Positions 42,018 through 51,125 of a stretch of 64,000 nt of DNA are shown in pieces. Where the stretch lies: NCBI GenBank assembly GCA_937775205.1, contig CALKBX010000005.1:186001-250000 (forward strand), in the 5' to 3' direction. Each line of letters starts with the position of its first letter. Positions within the stretch are counted from its first letter, which is position 1. The position numbers were made by a program, and so were the translations under genes. Below the pieces are notes generated by a model. The model ran no database searches. It worked only from the letters and a program-made list of their open reading frames with translations, and was not told where the DNA came from. This DNA is from an uncultured Verrucomicrobiae bacterium (lineage in GTDB: Bacteria > Verrucomicrobiota > Verrucomicrobiia > Limisphaerales > UBA1100).

Positions 42018-43274
42018 ATGAATATTGAAACCCATCTAGACTACGAAACCATCCTCGCCAACACCCATCAACCCATCCACTTCGCCATGAAGCTCAGAGC
42101 TAACGCAATTGATTCCAAACGGGAGCAGCCACTGGCCTTTTGCGTGGTGCTTGATCGCAGCGGCTCAATGTGTGGCGAACCGTTGAAGCAAGCCAAAGAC
42201 GCAGCCGCGGTGGCGGTTCGAAACCTGCGTGCTGAGGATCAGTTTGCACTGATCGCTTTCGACAATGAGGCCAACACCGTGTTCCCACTCCAATCGGTAT
42301 CGGACAAGGCGGCTCTCACCCAACAGATCCAGAGCATTCAGTCAGGTGGAGCCACCAACTTAACCGGTGGCTGGATGCTGGGCCGTGATGCGCTAAAACA
42401 AAGTGACGTTGCCATTACCCGTCGTCTTTTGCTGCTCAGTGATGGTCTATTGAATAACGGCGTTACGGAGCCTGAGATGGTTTCGTCCATTATCTGCTCG
42501 GGGCTTGAAGACGACAAGATTCGTACGTCCACCCTCGGGTTTGGTAATCATTACGATGAGGACCTCCTGTCAGATCTGGCCAATAAAACTAACGGCCAGT
42601 TTTATGACGCCAACAATGCCGACAAGTTGCCGGCGATCTTTGAGTCGGAACTGGACGGGTTGCAGAAGATCAGCGCGCAGAATATTCGGGTTCGAATCAA
42701 GCCGCTGGATTTCTGCGACAATCTGCAGGCATTGGGTACGCAACCGACGGTGACGTTGCCGGACGGACGAATCGAGTTTGCTCTGGGCGATCTGGTCAGT
42801 GAAGAGGAACAGGTGGTGTGCTGGTCAATGGACGGGCTGCCGATTCCGCTAGTGGACGGCAAACCGGTGGTATCGCTGGAGGGTGAAGAACTGCTGGATG
42901 TGGAGGTGCTCTACGACGAAATCCGTGAGGACGGGATTGGTTCAGAGACTTTCCATCAGGTCATCCGCGTGAAGGCCACGCAGGATCCGGCGGAAGTGAA
43001 GCCCAACGGCGAAGTCATCACCTGGACCAGCATCCAGCAATCGGGCAAGACGCTGGCCGAGGCAACCCAATTGATGGACAAAAGGGACATTGATGGGGCG
43101 TTAGACTTGCTGAACTCTTCTATCAAACGTTTGCAGTCACTGGAAGGGGTTGAAGGATTGGAAGATGCGATTAATCCGCTGCTCAGGCTACATGAGACCA
43201 TTCAGCGCGGCTTGTACAATCGCGGGACCCGCAAGCGGGCACGTCTTCGAGTCACGCGAGGCAGTACTACATGA
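42018..43274 (+). CDS. von Willebrand factor type A (VWA) domain protein
   Basis: LAFCVVLDRSGSMCGEPLKQAK (MIDAS DxSxS), GGATNLTGGWMLG, LLSDGLLNNG. Confidence 0.9.
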   Translation: MNIETHLDYETILANTHQPIHFAMKLRANAIDSKREQPLAFCVVLDRSGSMCGEPLKQAKDAAAVAVRNLRAEDQFALIAFDNEANTVFPLQSVSDKAALTQQIQSIQSGGATNLTGGWMLGRDALKQSDVAITRRLLLLSDGLLNNGVTEPEMVSSIICSGLEDDKIRTSTLGFGNHYDEDLLSDLANKTNGQFYDANNADKLPAIFESELDGLQKISAQNIRVRIKPLDFCDNLQALGTQPTVTLPDGRIEFALGDLVSEEEQVVCWSMDGLPIPLVDGKPVVSLEGEELLDVEVLYDEIREDGIGSETFHQVIRVKATQDPAEVKPNGEVITWTSIQQSGKTLAEATQLMDKRDIDGALDLLNSSIKRLQSLEGVEGLEDAINPLLRLHETIQRGLYNRGTRKRARLRVTRGSTT

Positions 43275-43408
43275 AGAGCGCCTCCCACTGGAGCTCGGAT
43301 GCCCCGCGCCCGCATTATAAATACGGCAGCATCATTGATTCCGAGGGTGACCAGCAAAGTAGCCCATCCTCGAAAACAAAAACCGATCAACAGTAGCCAT
43401 GCCTTGGC

Positions 43409-43451
43409 CATCGGCGGGACCCCAAGCTTATTGAGCTTGGACCCGCCGATG
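43409..43451. other. Strong 43-nt hairpin between convergent genes
   Basis: CATCGGCGGGaccCCAAGCTtattgAGCTTGGaCCCGCCGATG; no following T-tract. Confidence 0.75.
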
Positions 43452-43516
43452 AACCTTGGTTTGCCGACTAATCTTCATGGTTTCGCGCGCTCATGAATTT
43501 ACCCAGAGCGGGTCAT

Positions 43517-43723
43517 TCAGGAGTGCTCGACCTCGTCGGGGGAATCGATCAAAGGGCTTTGCGATCCTACGGTCCACCCTTCCGAGTAAATCGGATCGTC
43601 CGGCCCCGCTTCCACTATTCTGACTTTGTGTCCTTTTGGTGTCGTGATAATCCTCACCTTTGGGTCGTGTTTCTCAGTTGATAGCTTATTTCTGTTGTTC
43701 TGCTGTTCATTTGATTTAGCCAT
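43517..43723 (-). CDS. Small hypothetical protein
   Basis: 68-aa ORF in the minus-strand accessory gene run. Confidence 0.45.
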   Translation of the reverse strand: MAKSNEQQNNRNKLSTEKHDPKVRIITTPKGHKVRIVEAGPDDPIYSEGWTVGSQSPLIDSPDEVEHS

Positions 43724-43837
43724 TTTTATTTTCCTTTCTTTTCTGTTGTTTTATTCCTGACGGATCGGTCTCCATCATCACTTATGTTTTCTCAATAGTT
43801 GCCGGAAGCTTCGTTTGCTCCATTAAGGGGGGGGGGA

Positions 43838-44479
43838 TTACTCATCTTCTTCACAATAAAGATTTTCTGCCGCCCATTCTTGAAAGACATGAGCGTAATG
43901 AGTTTCGAGTTCGGGGTAGATTTCCGACGTTATCGTGGTGAACCCAGAGAGTTCATCCCGGGACATTTCTTCTGCGTTGCTGTTGTTGGAACTGAGCGCC
44001 AGTCCGCTGTAACAACCGCCCTCTTCATCTGTGTTGTCGATGAAGTCGATCAACTCTGACAACGTGAAGGGATCGTAACCCTCTTCATCAGCAAGATTGA
44101 ACTTGGTGTCATATTCATCCACGACTGAATATTGGATACCCCCCCCTGATGCCCGGGCTCGAATGCTGATAACATCGAAGGTGGTCGAGGAAAGGTCGAT
44201 GCGGGCAATTTCCGTTTCACCGTCCTCCAAGTCTGAAAGGTACTCGCCTCCCATGAAACTCGGATGGATTCGCCCCAGGGCTTCTCTTTCTTGCTCGGAC
44301 AGTTTCGGCTCAAGCAGTTTTTCATCGAGAACATCAAAATCGCCGGATGCCCAGCATGCCTTGATCATTTTCCGCCGTGCGGCACCCTTGACATCTCGAA
44401 GCAACGCCTGAAGGACGTCCTTATCGATCCAGTAGCTCACAGGCCGGAATTTATAATTAATTTTGGGATAGATTTTCAT
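43838..44479 (-). CDS. Acidic hypothetical protein
   Basis: IHPSFMGGEYLSDLEDGETEIARIDLSSTTFDVISIRARASGGGIQYSVVDEYDT; compositionally coherent ORF. Confidence 0.7.
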   Translation of the reverse strand: MKIYPKINYKFRPVSYWIDKDVLQALLRDVKGAARRKMIKACWASGDFDVLDEKLLEPKLSEQEREALGRIHPSFMGGEYLSDLEDGETEIARIDLSSTTFDVISIRARASGGGIQYSVVDEYDTKFNLADEEGYDPFTLSELIDFIDNTDEEGGCYSGLALSSNNSNAEEMSRDELSGFTTITSEIYPELETHYAHVFQEWAAENLYCEEDE

Positions 44480-44533
44480 TTGAGTGATTCCTTTCAGTAA
44501 TAGTTAGTTTGTAATCCGAATTTTCACGGGTTC

Positions 44534-45325
44534 TTAACAATAATCCCCCCGCTCTTTTCGCAGGGACGGGACATCGTCAGCTTCAAGCGTTAAGGCCGAA
44601 CCGGCATTGCGGGTTACGTCGGTCGGTGTCTTCCGAGGCGGCTCATCCTCCTCATCCTCAGAAGCCCACACCTCATTAGTCCATTCTTCGGGGTCACCAA
44701 AGTGGACATCCAGGAGTTCCTCCCAACGTTCCTGACTCCATTCATCACGCAAGTTTTCCCAATAGCTGATGAGAACCTCTCTTGCTCCATGAAGGGGTGT
44801 TGTTCGTTCGTCGAACCAGCCGATGGCGAAATCCTCGTAACCATAGATTTCATCTGAATCCTGTGAGCCAGTTACGATGTACACGTCCCATTCGGGGAGA
44901 TGAGTGACATGGTAGGCTTCAGGCCAACAGAGTCCGGGTGCGGTGTTTGCCCAGTTGATGGTGAAGAGTGGCAACGGCAAAAGGATGCGTTCGGGTAGTT
45001 CCCTCAGCTCCTTTATTTTACGGCCCAACTTCACCTCGTCACCCCTGCACACCGCAAATTGTGGCAGATGCTCCTGTATCGTGCTCAGGCAGATACGGGC
45101 AACGGCATTGGACAAGGCGTACTGCGTGGCGTCCTGACAGGCCCACGGAGCACCCTCATGGATGCCGATGCCTTGCTTCGCCTCGTCCCAATCCTTGGGC
45201 ACCGGATTGAGCGCCTTCGGGTCGTGTAGGCTTGCGGGCAGGGTATCCCTGCGGCCGAGGTATTCGGCGAGGAGATTGATTTCCCGCCGTTGATAGAACT
45301 TACTGATTTCGTTTTGCTTACTCAT
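44534..45325 (-). CDS. Hypothetical protein
   Basis: 263 aa from MSKQNEISKFYQRREINLLAEYLG; acidic C-terminus. Confidence 0.65.
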   Translation of the reverse strand: MSKQNEISKFYQRREINLLAEYLGRRDTLPASLHDPKALNPVPKDWDEAKQGIGIHEGAPWACQDATQYALSNAVARICLSTIQEHLPQFAVCRGDEVKLGRKIKELRELPERILLPLPLFTINWANTAPGLCWPEAYHVTHLPEWDVYIVTGSQDSDEIYGYEDFAIGWFDERTTPLHGAREVLISYWENLRDEWSQERWEELLDVHFGDPEEWTNEVWASEDEEDEPPRKTPTDVTRNAGSALTLEADDVPSLRKERGDYC

Positions 45326-45367
45326 GATGCGTTTTCCTTTCGGTACACGCATCAGGTCCGGACACAC

Positions 45368-45398
45368 AAAAAGCCGCCTAATCATCAGGCGGCTTTTT
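45368..45398. terminator. Bidirectional Rho-independent terminator
   Basis: AAAAAGCCGCCTaatcatcAGGCGGCTTTTT. Confidence 0.85.
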
Positions 45399-45737
45399 AA
45401 TCCGTTGGAGTTTCTGTTTCGGGTTCAACTGGAACCCGCACATCGAGAATGATTATTCATCCTCAAGGCACCTTGGCTTTCTCCATGCCAGGTTGCCGGA
45501 CCCATAGGGTCGCTCCTGATGCTGGAGACATGTTATGGCCAGAGAAGATGGAATGCAAAGAATTAATTAACCACTCCGCCGCTTGGATTGGGATCGACCC
45601 GGAACAAACGACGAAGCGATTAATGCATGAATTAAAGGCCGAAGAACTTAACGTCGTCGTATTTCAACAACAGCGTTGCCTCTGAATCCTGTTTGAGCCG
45701 GGAACCCAGCACGCGGTTCCAGGTTTCAAAGAATTGT

Positions 45738-46025
45738 TTATTTTCTTTGTGGCGAATCACTGAATCTCTGGCACTGCTTAACGCGGTTTGCTAATTCCGG
45801 GTCACCGACCACTATCAATTCGTCGCCGGCGCTGAGGCGACGTTCGCGGTATTCAAACCCTTTATCAACTAAGCCGGCTTCCGCCTGCTCCATTTCACTC
45901 TCCCACCAGGCGAGACGGGAGGAGTGGTGCTCTATTCTTTTATCCAGGGCAACTACTACTTCCCGAGCCGTGAAGGTGAATTCCCATTGCTCACGATTGC
46001 TAAGGCTCTGTTCGTTCATTTCCAT
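45738..46025 (-). CDS. Small hypothetical protein
   Basis: MEMNEQSLSNREQWEFTFTAREVVVALDKRIEHHSSRLAWWESEMEQAEAGL... Confidence 0.5.
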   Translation of the reverse strand: MEMNEQSLSNREQWEFTFTAREVVVALDKRIEHHSSRLAWWESEMEQAEAGLVDKGFEYRERRLSAGDELIVVGDPELANRVKQCQRFSDSPQRK

Positions 46026-46137
46026 ATGTATCTTTATTTCTTTCTGTTTGGTGTTTTGTTGGATGGCCGCGGACTATCAATGCAGCCAACGGGGATTATA
46101 CCACACGCTGTCAAGCGGAAGCTGTCCGGCCTGTAAT

Positions 46138-46419
46138 TTACCGTTTTCGCTGGGATCCCGGGATCATCATAACGGGATAAGCGGCCAAGTGTTCAACAGA
46201 CTGCTGGTCGATTAGGGCTGTAAGCTGGTCAATCAGTTCTTCGGGGGTTTCGTTGACGGTAACAAATTGCTCGGTAGTTTCATCATCTGATACCAGAAAC
46301 ACATCTGCCCCCGCGTCCGGTTCAACAGTGGGGCTGAACCATATGATGTGGCGCGTGTTGATCCAGCGGGGTTTACCCGAAGTGGCCCAGTGCGTTTTTA
46401 AGAATTGTTCTGAGGGCAT
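46138..46419 (-). CDS. Small hypothetical protein
   Basis: 93-aa ORF; PRWINTRHIIWFSP...FVTVNETPEELIDQLTALI. Confidence 0.45.
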   Translation of the reverse strand: MPSEQFLKTHWATSGKPRWINTRHIIWFSPTVEPDAGADVFLVSDDETTEQFVTVNETPEELIDQLTALIDQQSVEHLAAYPVMMIPGSQRKR

Positions 46420-46718
46420 AGTTTAGTTTGGTTTATTAGTTTAGTTATGTTGTGGGTTGTTTGTTCGTCTAGGTTTCGCAGTGCCCCCGATTCCTTGGCC
46501 AGCATGGTGGCTATGCTGTGAAAGGGTTCGGAGTCCGCAAAGTCATTTACCCAATGCCCGTTGAGAACTTTGAGTAGGTGCTGGCAATTGCCCTTGGTCT
46601 CAAGGATGTCAGCGCGTAAATGCCTCAAAAGCTGCGCGTCCATCTGCCCTTGGGTCATTCCCTTCGAGGAAGCTAACCGCTCCTTCAAGGTGATTAGCTC
46701 CAGAACTTTCTTTGTCAT
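46398..46718 (-). CDS. Small hypothetical protein
   Basis: 106-aa helical ORF overlapping the next gene. Confidence 0.45.
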   Translation of the reverse strand: MTKKVLELITLKERLASSKGMTQGQMDAQLLRHLRADILETKGNCQHLLKVLNGHWVNDFADSEPFHSIATMLAKESGALRNLDEQTTHNITKLINQTKLCPQNNS

Positions 46719-47140
46719 GTTATCTATATGTCGGAGGTTTCTGGCCTTGCTGGCCCTTTTATTTTTATTTTCTCTGGGCGGCTGTGTATTTAGTCACAAA
46801 AGTGTCATAAAACAGGGGTCTATGGAGTTAATCGCCACAATGAAGCCGCGCAATTGGATGGTTAGTCGGCTGGTTAATGATGAGAAAAGAAACCTCATGG
46901 ACCGTAGATGTCCCACTCACCCTCTATCCTGCTTCGATGAATCAATTCCTTACACGTTTTGGAAAATATCTTGAGAGCAAAGACAGAGAGATCTGGCATC
47001 AGGTGAACCTTGAGGACCGAACGCTGAAGGCCCTATTGCCTCTCAAGACCGGCGATTATCTGTTTAAACTGTGGTTTACTGACGACAAAGAGTTTGAGGT
47101 ATCGTGCCAACTTCCCGTCCATGTGCCCCCCCTCAAATAG
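46719..47140 (+). pseudogene. Lipoprotein-like gene with probable frameshift near 46860-46890
   Basis: FLALLALLFLFSLGGCVF (lipobox) in one frame, plausible continuation KETSWTVDVPLTLYPASMNQFLTRF... in another. Confidence 0.4.
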
Positions 47141-47168
47141 GACAAAAACTTGGGATTTGGTTAAACGC

Positions 47169-47519
47169 ATGAATGAAGAGATGCCGATTGGAATATACGA
47201 ATGTAACCCAGGCGATGGCACAGTCTACAGCCGAATCAGATTCACCGTGTTTGAAGATGATGACTTCCCGGAATTTGTGATCCAGTACAGCGCCTACTTG
47301 TCTGATCGCCTATTCCTACCGTTCATGGACGAAATATTCCGCAAAGCCACGATTCACAGTGATATAGTAAAAAAACAGTTATATCAGATCGCAGGAGGGG
47401 TTTACGAAGACCCTTGGAATGACTCTTCTTGGAAAGGCCCGGAACCTGAGCAGGACGATGAAAAGGACAGACGTTTCAGTATGTATATGGCAAAGACCGG
47501 GCTGCCTAAGCTGAATTAG
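47169..47519 (+). CDS. Hypothetical protein (possibly YbjN-like)
   Basis: MNEEMPIGIYECNPGDGTVYSRIRFTVFEDDDFPEFVIQYSAYLSDRLFLPFMDEIF. Confidence 0.4.
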   Translation: MNEEMPIGIYECNPGDGTVYSRIRFTVFEDDDFPEFVIQYSAYLSDRLFLPFMDEIFRKATIHSDIVKKQLYQIAGGVYEDPWNDSSWKGPEPEQDDEKDRRFSMYMAKTGLPKLN

Positions 47520-47880
47520 AAATCTATCATGAGTAAAATCTATAAGATAAAGCCGTCGAGCCTTAGCAAGTACGGCATTGAGTGCTCTCATTGCCTTTGG
47601 ATGGGGATGAATGGGCTGAGTCTCCGAGGCATTCAAGGCACAAGAGCTTGTGGGGAAAGGCGGGAGCGCATAGGATACGGCGTGAAATTTGGGTCACATT
47701 TCTTTATAACAGTTTTGGTGGTCACTATTGCAATTTGGATTGCGTACAAATTGTTTCGGGCACTTGCCAAGCAAGCCATAATGACAGCATATATCTTCAT
47801 TTGTTTTGTTTTTTTGCTGATGGGCACAGCAGTGTACATCTATCTTAAATATATAAACCAATAATCAAGATTCATGATTA

Positions 47881-48384
47881 TCATGATGTCATGGATGAAG
47901 GGATTGTTTGTATCCTGACCAGCCTAGTTTGGATTATCTTTGTGTTTATTTCACTCCAGCCGGGGCGTTTGAAACAAAGCCACTGATCGGCAGCTTCCGA
48001 GAAAGAGATTCTCTTGGTGGACCTATTTTGGTGGTGGATCGATTGAGTGAGATTATTGGACTGCTCGCATGAGGTGGCTTTCTTAAGCGTTATATAGTCC
48101 AACGCCACTTCGAGAAGGTCGTGGTACCCACTTTCGCGAAGAATGGTAAGGGCGCTGGATATTTTTGCTTCCTCTCTCTGGTTTATGGAAGCTAGTGAAA
48201 ACCTTCCTTCCGCAATTAGCTTCAGTTTCGTCAGGGCTTTTACTTTTGCTTCCTCTAAGGTCTTGGCGGATACCTTCCCCCTGGAACCGCCTATGCTCCA
48301 AGAGGCGTGGAACCTTTGATCGCTGGGTGCAAATACAATGCGTGCCTGGTAATTCCTGTATGTGACCACTTGTCGCATTTCCAT
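47881..48384 (-). pseudogene. Truncated tyrosine-recombinase-like protein (N-terminal region only)
   Basis: RGKVSAKTLEEAKVKALTKLKLIAEGRFSLASINQREEAKISSALTILRESGYHDLLEVALDYITLKKA...FSEAADQWLCFKRPGWSEINTK; no catalytic R/HxxR/Y; adjacent to tRNA-Leu. Confidence 0.5.
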
Positions 48385-48512
48385 TCGCACTTCATCGCAT
48401 AGGTTCGTAGTTTTGTTTACCGGAACAAAAGGCTCTTTTGTTCCGTAAGAGGAGGATGAGGCGTTCAGTAAACGCTCAGAAGAATTGGAATGTGGTTTTT
48501 CTGAAGGGAAAG

Positions 48513-48599
48513 TGGTACCGGAGGAGGGACTCGAACCCACACTTCCTTGCGAAAAGCGGATTTTGAATCCGCCGCGTCTACCAATTCCGCCACTCCGGC
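48513..48599 (-). tRNA. tRNA-Leu(CAA)
   Basis: GCCGGAGTGGCGGAATTGGTAGACGCGGCGGATTCAAAATCCGCTTTTCGCAAGGAAGTGTGGGTTCGAGTCCCTCCTCCGGTACCA on the minus strand; long variable arm. Confidence 0.96.
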
Positions 48600-48901
48600 A
48601 AGCCTTAAAAAATGGGAGTTTTTTTACAGTCTCCCAACAACTCATCCTTGCTTGTGCCACTGGTTGTGCCACTTTCACTCTAATTAACGACACAAAACAA
48701 TGATGAACACGTCCGGAAGTCTACACTCCCGTCCTTGACGGTCGCAAGCGCAAAGTCAGAAGCCTGTGGCAGCGCGGTGGCAAATACTATGCCAGGCTGA
48801 AGATCGCTTATCCCGGAGAGGAGACGCCCTCGGTCAGGCGAATCCCGCTTAAGGCTACAACGGTTCCCGAAGCCACCAAGGAGCTTCGTAATCTACAAGT
48901 C

Positions 48902-49864
48902 ATGCGTGACAAGGGGCAGACCGTTGTTCGCGGTCGCACTCCCACCCTTGCCGAGTTCGCACAGCAATATATTGAAAGGCTCCATATGGGCAATCGTAAG
49001 CGGCCCAAGACGATTTCCAGCGAGTGTGGCCATCTTCGGTTTTGGACCCGTGAGCTGGGCCGTCACCGGCTCCACACTATATCCGCAGGCCAGATCCAGA
49101 GAGCGCTTGATAAGCGCGCGTCTGATGGCAGGGCGCCGCGAACCCTGAACATTGCGCTTACCAGCCTTCGCAATCTCTATGCCGAGGCGATTGCCGATGG
49201 ATTAGTGGAAACCAGTCCTTGCCAGAGCGTGAAATGGCGCAAGGTTGACAACAAGGATCGGAAGCTGGTCACTGACCGAGATTTTTCCGCCATTTGTGAT
49301 GCAGCAATGGAGACCAGCAAAAACGGGCATCAGTTTTGCGACTATATCCGGCTCCTGCAGTATTGTGGAAGCCGTATGGCTGAAACGCTTCGATTGCGTT
49401 GGTCTGATGTTAAATGGGAACAGGAACAACTGGTCATTGGTGCTGATGGAGATTCCAAGAACCACGAATCAAGGCATGTGGATTTTAATCCCAGCCTCAA
49501 GTCACACCTTACCGAAATGCACCAGCGACGAGACGAAGGATCGGTTTGGATTTTCCCTTCTCCACAACGAGGCACGAAGGATATTCCATCCAAGTCCTTC
49601 CGCGAAACTCTCCTGCTGGCTCGTGAAGAGTCAGGACTGGAGCACGTCGGCTTTCACGATACCCGGCACCACTTTATCAGTATGTCGGTAATGGCCGGCA
49701 TCGACTACATGACGATTGCTGCTTGGGTGGGCCACAAGGATGGTGGCATCCTGATAGGAAAAACCTACGGCCACTTGGCCAACGAACACAGGCAACGAGC
49801 GGCACAGAAACTTGTGCTGGGAAGCGTGGGGATTATCGATGGCGGCAAGGTTGCGGCGGGTTAG
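48902..49864 (+). CDS. Tyrosine recombinase/integrase; open frame extends upstream to about 48707 without an ATG
   Basis: LLQYCGSRMAETLRLRWSDV, GFHDTRHHFISMSVMAGIDYMTIAAWVGHKDGGILIGKTYGHLANEHRQRAA. Confidence 0.88.
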   Translation: MRDKGQTVVRGRTPTLAEFAQQYIERLHMGNRKRPKTISSECGHLRFWTRELGRHRLHTISAGQIQRALDKRASDGRAPRTLNIALTSLRNLYAEAIADGLVETSPCQSVKWRKVDNKDRKLVTDRDFSAICDAAMETSKNGHQFCDYIRLLQYCGSRMAETLRLRWSDVKWEQEQLVIGADGDSKNHESRHVDFNPSLKSHLTEMHQRRDEGSVWIFPSPQRGTKDIPSKSFRETLLLAREESGLEHVGFHDTRHHFISMSVMAGIDYMTIAAWVGHKDGGILIGKTYGHLANEHRQRAAQKLVLGSVGIIDGGKVAAG

Positions 49865-50032
49865 GCATCGTGGCGCGTGGAACTGGACGCGGGGCGGTTT
49901 GATGAGGTGCACGGGAAGATTCTTTGTCGTAACGGCACAATGCAACCGAGATCACCCTGTGAATAAACCCATTCACAACTTTCGGTAAATCACCGTTGTT
50001 GGTTGTGTTCATTCGGGTCCATTCTGGTTCGC

Positions 50033-50605
50033 ATGACAACTGAAAGTAACTTTACGAATAACCATCATTCCCCGACACCATTTGAAATAGCATCACTTGC
50101 TGCACAATTGTCGGGTGGTAAAGATCCGAAGAAGCACTTGTGGAATGCCTATAATCTGTATTGGGAGGCGGCTCGCGGATTGGATCGAAGGGCTAGGGAT
50201 GTAATTGAAGCTGGTGAATTAAGTGTCGATTCTGAAAAGGCTCGAAAACTTGAGGAGGGAAGCTTATTTTTTGCACCTAATGCAGATACTGATCAACTGC
50301 GACTTTACCTGCAGAGTAATGGTATTAATTTGAAAAAGGGGGAAACCGTTCGCCGAAATCTACGCGAATATTTCATTGAAACGGGGCAAAGAAAGAAGGC
50401 AGCCCTACTTAGGTCGAGTTTAGCAGAGCTCCCATTCGAGCTCCCGTGGGAAACAAAGGGGGGCGAACATCCTTTCACTCGCATTAAAAGAACCACTATA
50501 GATGAGTTCATCAGGCACAAAAAAAAGCGAAAATCTGAAGGCGGTAAGAAGAGTCACCAGACCAAGAAAAAGAGGGCTGCTAGAAAAACTACTGCCAAGA
50601 AATAA
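50033..50605 (+). CDS. Hypothetical protein with Lys-rich C-terminus
   Basis: MTTESNFTNNHHSP...; KKSHQTKKKRAARKTTAKK tail. Confidence 0.55.
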   Translation: MTTESNFTNNHHSPTPFEIASLAAQLSGGKDPKKHLWNAYNLYWEAARGLDRRARDVIEAGELSVDSEKARKLEEGSLFFAPNADTDQLRLYLQSNGINLKKGETVRRNLREYFIETGQRKKAALLRSSLAELPFELPWETKGGEHPFTRIKRTTIDEFIRHKKKRKSEGGKKSHQTKKKRAARKTTAKK

Positions 50606-50779
50606 AATCATTCGGTGACATTTTTTTTTGGGCCGCAACGCCCACTTTCCCCTTTCAGATGGCCTGCAACAGGCGCAGGAACAGGCGTAATAGTCCGCAA
50701 CATTCCCTTTTTTCTTCGGAACGGGTTTTGACCGTGGTGGGCGGATTTTTCCCCCGACAAGACGTGGTAAGGTCTGGTC

Positions 50780-50992
50780 ATGGAAAAAACGCCATACATA
50801 ATTCAGCCAAACCTCGACACTCCGTTGCCGATACACTTCTACACCGATACCTTACAGATCGCTTCCCGCACTACCCTATGGCAGTGGGGCAAGGAAGGTC
50901 TCCGCATGACCCGCGTGGGCGGGAGGGTGTTCCTTTCACAAGCTGATCTTCAGCGGTTCATGAACGAGAGGACAGGAGAGGTGGCGCGATGA
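50780..50992 (+). CDS. Excisionase/MerR-like small HTH protein
   Basis: RTTLWQWGKEGLRMTRVGGRVFLSQADLQRFM; next to integrase. Confidence 0.6.
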   Translation: MEKTPYIIQPNLDTPLPIHFYTDTLQIASRTTLWQWGKEGLRMTRVGGRVFLSQADLQRFMNERTGEVAR

Positions 50993-51125
50993 CCTTGGCC
51001 AAGCTTGTGGCTCAAGTTCTGCCTCCAGATGAAATCAAGCGGATTGCCGAGTCAATGATTGGGCCGATCAGTTGGGAATCGAGTGGCTTTGGAATATGCA
51101 GCTGCCCTAGGCAAGGAGGCGCCTC

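Larger units (their letters stand above)
32087..48540. mobile_element. Putative integrated island (about 16.4 kb) at tRNA-Leu(CAA)
   Basis: 28-bp att-like direct repeats at the ends; arm-like repeats cgttcagtaaacg(t/c)tcag near both ends; truncated integrase at the tRNA end; accessory gene content. Confidence 0.7.

Noticed and set aside
42018-43274. VWA gene as part of a known MoxR/Ter/phosphorylation-type defence system
   Set aside because: No MoxR AAA ATPase, PP2C, kinase or Ter protein recognisable nearby.
43827-43836. G10 tract just downstream of the 43838 gene stop as a phase-variation switch
   Set aside because: Outside the coding frame and not clearly in a promoter; no supporting evidence.
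46719-47519. A single large lipoprotein/YbjN fusion across 46.7-47.5 kb
   Set aside because: Would need two frame changes with no homologue to guide it; kept as separate low-confidence calls.
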